A stretch of DNA of 11,858 nucleotides from DASXYG01 sp036502625 (GTDB lineage Bacteria; Actinomycetota; Actinomycetes; Streptosporangiales; Streptosporangiaceae): assembly GCA_036502625.1 (NCBI GenBank), contig DASXYG010000053.1:1-11858 (forward strand). Reading direction: 5' to 3'. Under the pieces are notes generated by a model, which saw nothing but the letters and a program-made list of their open reading frames with translations, made no database searches and was not told where the DNA came from. Positions 6,882 to 11,858 of this stretch are shown piece after piece; position 1 is the first letter of the stretch, and each line of letters starts with the position of its first letter. Made by a program: the position numbers and the translations under genes.

Positions 6882-8713
6882 TGGGCCGTGGAGACGATGC
6901 CGTACTTGCTGATCTTGCGGTAGATGGTGGCGCGCGACATGCCGAGGAGCTGGGCGGCGCGGCCCTTGTCGCCGTCGGCGTCCTCGAGGCCCTGGACGAT
7001 CGCGTCGCGCTCGACGGCCTCCAGGCGGTTCAGCGAGCGGCGCGGCGCCGAGCGGAAGGCCTCGGGGAGGTCGGCGGGGCGGATCGTCCCGGCGTGCCTG
7101 CGGCGCCGGGTGACCTCCTTGAGGACCTGGTAGAGCTGCGCCGTGTTGCCCGGCCACGGCGCCCGCATCAGCAGGTGCAGGGCGGCCGGCGAGCAGCTCA
7201 GCCCCTGGCCGCGGCGCAGCCGCTCCAGGAACAGCGGCACCAGCTCGTTGATGTCGTCGGCGTGGCGGCGCAGCGGCGGCACCGGCACCGTACGGGCGAA
7301 GCACGCGGCCAGCTCGCCGAGGCCGTGGTCGATGGCGGAGTCGTCCGTCAGCGTCGCCACGACCCACGTACGGGGCGGGCCCGGCCGCTCGCGCACCGCG
7401 CGCAGCAGCGCGGCGAGCTCGCCGGCCCCGGCCGCGTCCATCTGGTCGACGTGGCGGACCACCAGGGTGTCCACCGGGTCCTCGACGAGGTCGCGGCGCA
7501 GGTCCTCGCGCCAGCGCGGCGGCGGCTCCGCGGCGTCGACGGTGTGCAGCCGGCCGGTCGGGTTACGCCGCTGGTGCATGGCGCGCGCCACGGTGTGCTT
7601 GCCGGTGCCCGGCTCGCCGGACAGCATCAGCCATTCGCGGTTGTCGTAGCCGGCCTCGACGGCGTGGCAGCAGCGCAGCCACAGCGGCGCCGTGCCGACC
7701 GCGCCGGGCAGGAACATCGGCACCTGGTACGGCGAGGCGTCGGCGTAGCCGTCGTCGGCCTCGACGAACTGGACGGACAGCACCCCGCCGGCGATCTCGG
7801 TGTCGCCGCGGCCGGTGACGCGGCGGCAGGCCATCTCCACCTTGCTGCCCGTGGGCAGCGCGACCACGGCGGAGGCCCGGCCCCGCTCGTTCAGCACCTG
7901 CGTGGCGTGGCCGATCAGCGCGGACTGGTCGGCCGGGTCGAGCAGCCGCCGCGCGCGGTCGTTCATCATCGTGACCCGCTCGTTGAACGCGACCACGATG
8001 CCGGTGGTGCGCCGGCACGTCTGGAGGTACGCGCGGAACAGCGCGAGCTCGCAGGCGTCGCCCTGGGTGAGCAGCGCCTGGCGCACCTGCTCGGCGGTGC
8101 TCTTCGCCAGCGCCATCAGCAGGCCGCCGGCGTCGCGCCGCCAGCACGTGAGGTCGACCGCGCCGACCACCCGGCCGGAGATCGGGTGGTGGATGGGCAC
8201 GCCGGCGCAGGCGAGGTCCTCCAGGTGCTCGGCGTAGTGCTCGTGGCCGAACACGTGCATGGGGCGGCCGTCCTGCAGCGCCGTGCCGATGCCGTTGGTG
8301 CCGACGAACCGCTCGCCGTAGCTGAACCCCGGCGCCAGCGCCACGCCCTCGAGGTGGCGGTGCAGGTCGCGGTCGCCGGTGCGCTGCATCATCACCACGC
8401 CCGACTGGTCGGTGAGGATCAGGCTGATCGGCTGGCCGTCCAGCTCCTCGCCGAGCCGCCGCAGCACCGGGTCGGCGCCGCGGATCAGCGGGGTGTCGAG
8501 GTCCTGGTCGCCGATGTACGGCAGGTCGATGCGGTCGGCCGGCACGTCGAACTCGCGCGAGCGCATCCAGGAGGCCAGCACGGGCTCGCGTACCTCGTGC
8601 CGGGCGATCGGCTCGGCGGTGAGGAACCTCAGCCGTACGCCGGCCAGGCCCTCGCCGTCGGCCGGAACGGGGGGCCGCGCGGTCTTGCGGGGAACGCGCG
8701 AGATGTCGTCCAC
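6878..8713 (-). CDS. mimR: MimR/AcoR-type transcriptional activator (GAF, degenerate AAA+, Fis-type HTH)
   Basis: A 611-aa activator divergent from the monooxygenase operon and probably controlling it. GTG at 8713 is chosen because GGGAGG lies just upstream; the frame continues back to 8815 but lacks a ribosome site and would run into the operator region. An N-terminal segment (VLASWMRSREFDV, about 45-57) typical of AcoR/AcxR regulators is followed by a GAF-like sensor (about 84-200; GTNGIGTAL at 138-146), a PAS-like stretch (about 235-310), an AAA+ domain (about 345-530) and a Fis-type HTH (about 570-605; GRAAQLLGMSRATIYRKI). The Walker A loop is intact (GEPGTGK, 366-372), but the Walker B region reads VVRHVDQ (418-424) without the Asp-Glu pair, and no GAFTGA loop exists. 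Mycobacterial MimR activates mimABCD in response to acetone; a similar ligand here is inferred. Confidence 0.88.
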   Translation of the reverse strand: MDDISRVPRKTARPPVPADGEGLAGVRLRFLTAEPIARHEVREPVLASWMRSREFDVPADRIDLPYIGDQDLDTPLIRGADPVLRRLGEELDGQPISLILTDQSGVVMMQRTGDRDLHRHLEGVALAPGFSYGERFVGTNGIGTALQDGRPMHVFGHEHYAEHLEDLACAGVPIHHPISGRVVGAVDLTCWRRDAGGLLMALAKSTAEQVRQALLTQGDACELALFRAYLQTCRRTTGIVVAFNERVTMMNDRARRLLDPADQSALIGHATQVLNERGRASAVVALPTGSKVEMACRRVTGRGDTEIAGGVLSVQFVEADDGYADASPYQVPMFLPGAVGTAPLWLRCCHAVEAGYDNREWLMLSGEPGTGKHTVARAMHQRRNPTGRLHTVDAAEPPPRWREDLRRDLVEDPVDTLVVRHVDQMDAAGAGELAALLRAVRERPGPPRTWVVATLTDDSAIDHGLGELAACFARTVPVPPLRRHADDINELVPLFLERLRRGQGLSCSPAALHLLMRAPWPGNTAQLYQVLKEVTRRRRHAGTIRPADLPEAFRSAPRRSLNRLEAVERDAIVQGLEDADGDKGRAAQLLGMSRATIYRKISKYGIVSTAH

Positions 8714-8778
8714 GCTTCCCTCCCTGCGTGGATGGACGTCCGGGGGGCTCACCGTCGCCCTGCGACAGCGGTGGGTTA

Positions 8779-8794
8779 TGTGTCCTGGGTCACA
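8779..8794. promoter_or_regulatory. CRP-like binding site candidate
   Basis: TGTGT-CCTGGG-TCACA matches the TGTGA-N6-TCACA pattern of CRP-family sites at nine of ten arm positions, the exception being T for A at the fifth base. It lies in the mimR/mimA divergent region, centred about 85 bases upstream of the proposed mimA start site and about 73 bases upstream of the mimR start codon, so it could affect either gene. Catabolite control of alkane monooxygenases would fit such a site, but binding is inferred from the match only. Confidence 0.4.
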
Positions 8795-8822
8795 GCGTAG
8801 CCACGAATGCGGCACCCGTCGC

Positions 8823-8837
8823 GTCTCAAATTGAGAC
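8823..8837. promoter_or_regulatory. perfect 15-bp palindrome, likely activator operator for mimA
   Basis: GTCTCAAATTGAGAC is a perfect palindrome around a central A, AT-rich in its core amid GC-rich DNA. Inverted GTCTC/GAGAC half-sites resemble the TGTCTC-type sites described for AcoR/AcxR-like regulators, whose Fis-type HTH matches the adjacent regulator. It lies between the divergent starts, 65 bases before the mimA ATG. Relative to the -10-like TGTAAT at 8860-8865, its centre falls near -42, where an activator replacing the -35 contact would bind. Confidence 0.65.
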
Positions 8838-8859
8838 CCGTGGCGCTCGGTGACCGGCT

Positions 8860-8865
8860 TGTAAT
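8860..8865 (+). promoter_or_regulatory. candidate -10 element of the mimABC promoter
   Basis: TGTAAT differs from TATAAT at one base and is followed by ATCACTT, a locally AT-rich patch. It would start transcription near 8872 and leave a leader of about 30 bases before the mimA ATG. No recognisable -35 hexamer lies 16-18 bases upstream, as expected of an activator-dependent promoter. No -24/-12 (GG-N10-GC) element is visible. Confidence 0.4.
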
Positions 8866-8901
8866 CACTTCTGACGGACGGTGTTCGCAGAAGGAGGGTC
8901 C

Positions 8902-10554
8902 ATGAGCCGCCAGAGCGTGGCGAAAGCCCACCAGAAGATCCAGGAGTTGTCCTGGGAACCGGCGTACCACACGCCGGTGTCGCACTACGGGACGGACTAC
9001 ACGTTCCGCAAGGCGAAGAAGAAGGATCCGCTGAAGCAGGTCCTGCGGTCGTACTTCCCGATGCAGGAGGAGAAGGACCACCGCGTCTACGGCGCCGAGG
9101 ACGGCGCCATCCGCGGCAACATGTTCCGGCAGGTACAGGAGCGCTGGCTGGAGTGGCAGAAGCTCTTCCTCAGCATCATCCCGCTGCCGGAGATCTCCGC
9201 GGCGCGCGCGATGCCGCTGCTGTTCCGTACGGTGCCCAACCCGGAGCTGCACAACGGCCAGGCGATCCAGATGATCGACGAGGTACGGCACTCGACGATC
9301 CAGCAGAACCTCAAGCGCCTGTACATGAACAACTACATCGACCCCGCGGGCTTCAACTCCAGCCTGCGCAACTTCCAGAACGACTACTGCGGCACCATCG
9401 GCCGCCAGTTCGCCGAGGGGTTCATCACCGGCGACGCCATCACCGCGGCGAGCATCTACCTGACGATCGTCGCCGAGACCGCGTTCACCAACACGCTGTT
9501 CGTCGCGATGCCGGCCGAGGCCGCCGCCAACGGCGACTACCTGCTGCCCACGGTGTTCCACTCCGTGCAGTCCGACGAGTCGCGGCACATCAGCAACGGG
9601 TACGCCACGCTGCTCATGGCGCTGTCCGACGAGAACAACCACCAGCTCCTCGAACGCGACCTGCGCTACGCCTGGTGGAACAACCACTGCGTGGTGGACG
9701 CCGCGATCGGCACGTTCATCGAGTACGGCACCAAGGACCGCCGCAAGGACCGCGAGAGCTACGCGGAGATGTGGCGCCGGTGGATCTACGACGACTACTA
9801 CCGCAGCTATCTCGTGCCGCTGGAGAAGTACGGCCTGACGATCCCGCACGACCTCATCGAGGAGGCGTGGAACCGGATCTGGAACAAGGGCTACGTGCAC
9901 GAGGTCGCGCAGTTCTTCGCCACCGGGTGGCTGGCCAACTACTGGCGCATCGACCCGATGACGGACAAGGACTTCGAGTGGTTCGAGTACAAGTACCCGG
10001 GCTGGTACGACAAGTACGGCAAGTGGTGGGAGAACTACAACCGCCTCAGCCGGCCCAACGGCCACCACCCGATCGTCGCCGAGGACGTCGACTACGTGTA
10101 CCCGCACCGGTGCTGGACCTGCATGGTCCCGTGCCTGGTCCGCGAGGACATGGTCATGGACAAGGTGGACGGCCAGTGGCGCACGTACTGCTCGGAGACC
10201 TGCGCGTGGACCGACAAGGAGGCGTTCCGGCCGACGTACCAGGGCCGTAACACGCCCAACATGGGCAAGCTCGTCGGCGCCCGCGAGTGGGAGACGCTCT
10301 ACCACGGCTGGAACTGGGCCGACGTGGTCAAGGACATGGGCTTCGTGCGCGACGACGGCAACACGATGGTCGCGCAGCCGCACCTCGACCTCGACCCGAA
10401 GAAGATGTGGACGCTGGACCACCTGCGCCGCATGCCGGAGGTCCAGTCGCCGAACGTGGTCCTCAACGAGATGACCGACGAGCAGCGCGCGGCGTTCGCC
10501 GCCGACTACAACCGGCAGGGCCCGGCAGGCCGCCCGGCCCCGTCCGACGGCTGA
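8902..10554 (+). CDS. mimA: propane monooxygenase-type binuclear-iron hydroxylase, large (alpha) subunit
   Basis: A 550-aa catalytic subunit of a soluble di-iron monooxygenase that inserts oxygen into propane, acetone or phenol-like substrates. The closest group I can recall is MimA/PrmA of mycobacteria, Gordonia and Rhodococcus, and the sequence alone does not separate the two names. Iron ligands are all present: Glu97 (PEISAARA), Glu127 and His130 (DEVRH), Glu192 (VAETAF), Glu226 and His229 (DESRH), giving the double E-x2-H pattern. The C-terminal part has a cysteine cluster (Cys404, 407, 411 in RCWTCMVPC and Cys430, 434 in YCSETC), like a small metal- or YHS-type site. ATG at 8902 is chosen because AAGGAGG sits four bases upstream and the family begins MSRQS; an in-frame GTG at 8881 overlaps that site. 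The gene is first in the operon, 4 bases before mimB. Confidence 0.96.
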   Translation: MSRQSVAKAHQKIQELSWEPAYHTPVSHYGTDYTFRKAKKKDPLKQVLRSYFPMQEEKDHRVYGAEDGAIRGNMFRQVQERWLEWQKLFLSIIPLPEISAARAMPLLFRTVPNPELHNGQAIQMIDEVRHSTIQQNLKRLYMNNYIDPAGFNSSLRNFQNDYCGTIGRQFAEGFITGDAITAASIYLTIVAETAFTNTLFVAMPAEAAANGDYLLPTVFHSVQSDESRHISNGYATLLMALSDENNHQLLERDLRYAWWNNHCVVDAAIGTFIEYGTKDRRKDRESYAEMWRRWIYDDYYRSYLVPLEKYGLTIPHDLIEEAWNRIWNKGYVHEVAQFFATGWLANYWRIDPMTDKDFEWFEYKYPGWYDKYGKWWENYNRLSRPNGHHPIVAEDVDYVYPHRCWTCMVPCLVREDMVMDKVDGQWRTYCSETCAWTDKEAFRPTYQGRNTPNMGKLVGAREWETLYHGWNWADVVKDMGFVRDDGNTMVAQPHLDLDPKKMWTLDHLRRMPEVQSPNVVLNEMTDEQRAAFAADYNRQGPAGRPAPSDG

Positions 10555-10558
10555 GCCC

Positions 10559-11596
10559 GTGGGGGACAAGCACGTCGTCCGCTTCGAGCCGGTGCGCGTG
10601 GAGATCGAGGCCGACGAGGACCAGACGATCCTGCGCGCCGCGGCCGAGCAGGGGATCATGCTCATGCACGGCTGCAAGGAGGGGCAGTGCGCCTCCTGCA
10701 AGTCGTTCATCCTCGACGGCGACGACGTCGAGCTCGACCGGTACTCCACGTTCGCGCTGCCCGAGTTCGAGAAGGAGGAGGGCTACACCCTCCTGTGCCG
10801 GGCGCACGCGTACGAGGACCTCACCATCGAGCTGCTCAACTACGACGAGGAGATGATCCACTCGGGGCTGCCCATCCAGGAGGCGGTCGCCGAGGTCGTG
10901 GCCAACGATCCCGTGACCCACGACATGCGGCATCTCGTCGTCAAGCTGGTCGATCCCCCCGCGCTGCGGTACTTCCCCGGGCAGTACGTCGACATCGCGG
11001 TGCCGGGGACCGCGGAGACCCGGTCGTTCTCGATGGCGAACACCTCGGCCCGCGAGGGCGGGCGGCTCGAATTCGTCATCAAGGTCTATCCGGACGGCCT
11101 GTTCTCGCAGTTCCTGGACACGAAGCTGGCGGTCGGCGACCGGCTGGACGTCACCGGGCCGTTCGGGGTGTTCACCCTGCGGGACGCGCCAGGTACCGAT
11201 CTGGTGTTCGTCGGCGGTGGTGCCGGGATGGCGCCGATCCTGTCGCTGCTGCGGTCCATGGCCGAGCGGGGTATCGAACGGAAGGCGACCTTCTACTACG
11301 GCGCACGGACCCGGCAGGACCTCTGCTTCGAGGAGGAACTACGGGCGCTGGAAGAGAAACTGCCTGATTTCCACTACGTGCCGGCACTGTCCGAATCGGA
11401 CGGTTCTGCTTGGGACGGTGAGGTCGGGTTGATCACCGACGTACTCCGTCGCCGCGAGCAGAACCTTACCGGTGCCGACGCGTATGTCTGCGGGCCACCG
11501 CCGATGGTGGAAGCGGCCCTGGAACTGCTGCCCGCGCTGGGCGTGGCGGACAAACGCATCTTCTACGACAAGTTCACGACAACGGGCGAAGGGTAA
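10559..11596 (+). CDS. mimB: monooxygenase reductase component (2Fe-2S ferredoxin, FAD, NAD domains)
   Basis: A 345-aa electron-transfer protein passing electrons from NADH through FAD and a 2Fe-2S cluster to the hydroxylase. Domains in order: plant-type ferredoxin (1-95) with cluster ligands Cys39, Cys44, Cys47 and Cys80 (HGCKEGQCASCK, LLCRA); FAD-binding barrel (about 105-205) with RSFSMA at 155-160; NAD-binding domain (about 210-345) with GGGAGMAP (219-226) and CGPPPM (311-316). It starts with GTG 4 bases after the mimA stop; there is no clear ribosome site, so translation is probably coupled to mimA. It matches MimB/PrmB in length and order. Codon use is odd: the first 115 or so codons have no A- or T-ending codon by my count, while the last 111 have about 26, and the stop is TAA. 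Confidence 0.95.
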   Translation: MGDKHVVRFEPVRVEIEADEDQTILRAAAEQGIMLMHGCKEGQCASCKSFILDGDDVELDRYSTFALPEFEKEEGYTLLCRAHAYEDLTIELLNYDEEMIHSGLPIQEAVAEVVANDPVTHDMRHLVVKLVDPPALRYFPGQYVDIAVPGTAETRSFSMANTSAREGGRLEFVIKVYPDGLFSQFLDTKLAVGDRLDVTGPFGVFTLRDAPGTDLVFVGGGAGMAPILSLLRSMAERGIERKATFYYGARTRQDLCFEEELRALEEKLPDFHYVPALSESDGSAWDGEVGLITDVLRRREQNLTGADAYVCGPPPMVEAALELLPALGVADKRIFYDKFTTTGEG

Positions 11597-11600
11597 ACCG

Positions 11601-11858
11601 ATGACCACCGCGCAAGAACGTAGCGTTCCCAAGCCCGTCTTCACCGACGCCGAGGCCGGCGCCAAGGAGTTCCCGGACTCGAACGCGCGCCGGTACAACT
11701 ACTTCACCCCGGCCAAGCGCCGTCAGTCCCACTACGAGGACGTCACGGTCGAGGTCCAGCCGGACCCGCGGCACTACCTGTCCCAGGGCTGGCTGTACGG
11801 CTTCGCCGACGGCACGGGTGGCTACCCGCTGGAGTGGACCAAGCTCAAGGCCTGGGGT
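11601..11858 (+). CDS. mimC: propane monooxygenase-type hydroxylase, small (beta) subunit, partial
   Basis: The first 86 codons of the small hydroxylase subunit, cut by the right window edge; the full protein is expected to be about 360 residues. The product starts MTTAQERSVPKPVFTDAEAG and continues with RRYNYFTPAKRR, HYEDVTVEVQPDPRHYL and GWLYGFADGTGGYPLEWT, all typical of MimC/PrmC N-termini. This subunit pairs with MimA in the alpha2beta2gamma2-like or alpha2beta2 hydroxylase and has no iron ligands of its own. The ATG is 4 bases after the mimB TAA, with GAAGGG at 11588-11593 as ribosome site overlapping the mimB end. A mimD coupling protein is expected next. Confidence 0.93.
   Translation, partial: MTTAQERSVPKPVFTDAEAGAKEFPDSNARRYNYFTPAKRRQSHYEDVTVEVQPDPRHYLSQGWLYGFADGTGGYPLEWTKLKAWG

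Noticed and set aside
6377..8713. Functional link between the carbonic anhydrase and acetone carboxylation downstream of the monooxygenase
   Set aside because: The genes are convergent with separate promoters and no acetone carboxylase is in the window; adjacency alone does not support a link.
4174..8800. Long plus-strand frames opposite glmS (4174-6051) and opposite mimR (6881-8800)
   Set aside because: Both are antisense to strongly recognised genes and show only GC-driven composition.
8714..8815. N-terminal extension of mimR to 8815
   Set aside because: No ribosome site, poor composition, and GTG at 8713 has GGGAGG just upstream.
8838..8870. Sigma-54 promoter before mimA
   Set aside because: No GG-N10-GC pair in the right place, the regulator lacks GAFTGA, and actinobacteria generally lack sigma-54.
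8881..8901. Upstream GTG start for mimA at 8881
   Set aside because: It would place the AAGGAGG ribosome site inside the coding region; the family begins at the ATG at 8902.
8776..10749. Long open minus-strand frame of over 600 codons opposite mimA
   Set aside because: mimA on the plus strand is unmistakable. The opposite frame has a Val/Arg/Leu/His-rich, domain-free translation, a by-product of high GC at third positions.

Overview
The window is very GC-rich and most genes use G or C at nearly every third codon position. The gene content (a MimR/AcoR-type regulator next to a mycobacterial-type propane monooxygenase operon, a class D beta-carbonic anhydrase, a secreted streptomycete-type Xaa-Pro dipeptidyl-peptidase) points to an actinobacterium. 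A Streptosporangiales/Actinomadura-like or Pseudonocardiales host is plausible, but the genus cannot be fixed from the sequence alone. The window is gene-dense: no gene-free stretch exceeds about 190 bases, and I see no tRNA, rRNA, CRISPR array, insertion sequence or phage gene.

Left part (1-3594): a conserved actinobacterial-type hypothetical protein, cut by the window edge (minus strand); a textbook 1-aminocyclopropane-1-carboxylate (ACC) deaminase, acdS (minus); and, divergent from it across a 114-bp region with an inverted repeat, a secreted S15-family Xaa-Pro dipeptidyl-peptidase (plus).

Middle part (3604-6868): a minus-strand run of a 90-aa hypothetical protein, glmS (glucosamine-6-phosphate synthase) and a small two-helix membrane protein of DUF3592 type, with 13- and 30-bp gaps, so probably one operon. 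Divergent from it, behind an unusually AT-rich promoter with a palindromic operator-like sequence, lies a 163-aa class D beta-carbonic anhydrase.

Right part (6878-11858): a MimR-type GAF/degenerate-AAA/Fis-HTH activator (minus) divergent from mimA-mimB-mimC (plus), which encode the hydroxylase large subunit, the reductase and the start of the hydroxylase small subunit of a soluble binuclear-iron propane/phenol-type monooxygenase. The coupling protein (mimD) is expected just beyond the right edge. The 188-bp intergenic region holds a perfect 15-bp palindrome centred near -42 of a plausible mimA start site, and a CRP-like site. The activator has kept Walker A but lost the GAFTGA loop and the Walker B acidic pair, which fits activation without sigma-54.

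The system most worth attention is this regulator-operator-promoter arrangement, followed by the operator-like palindrome before the carbonic anhydrase, the uncharacterised small gene leading the glmS operon, and a short patch of anomalous codon use at the 3' end of mimB. I do not see a wholly unknown multi-gene system.
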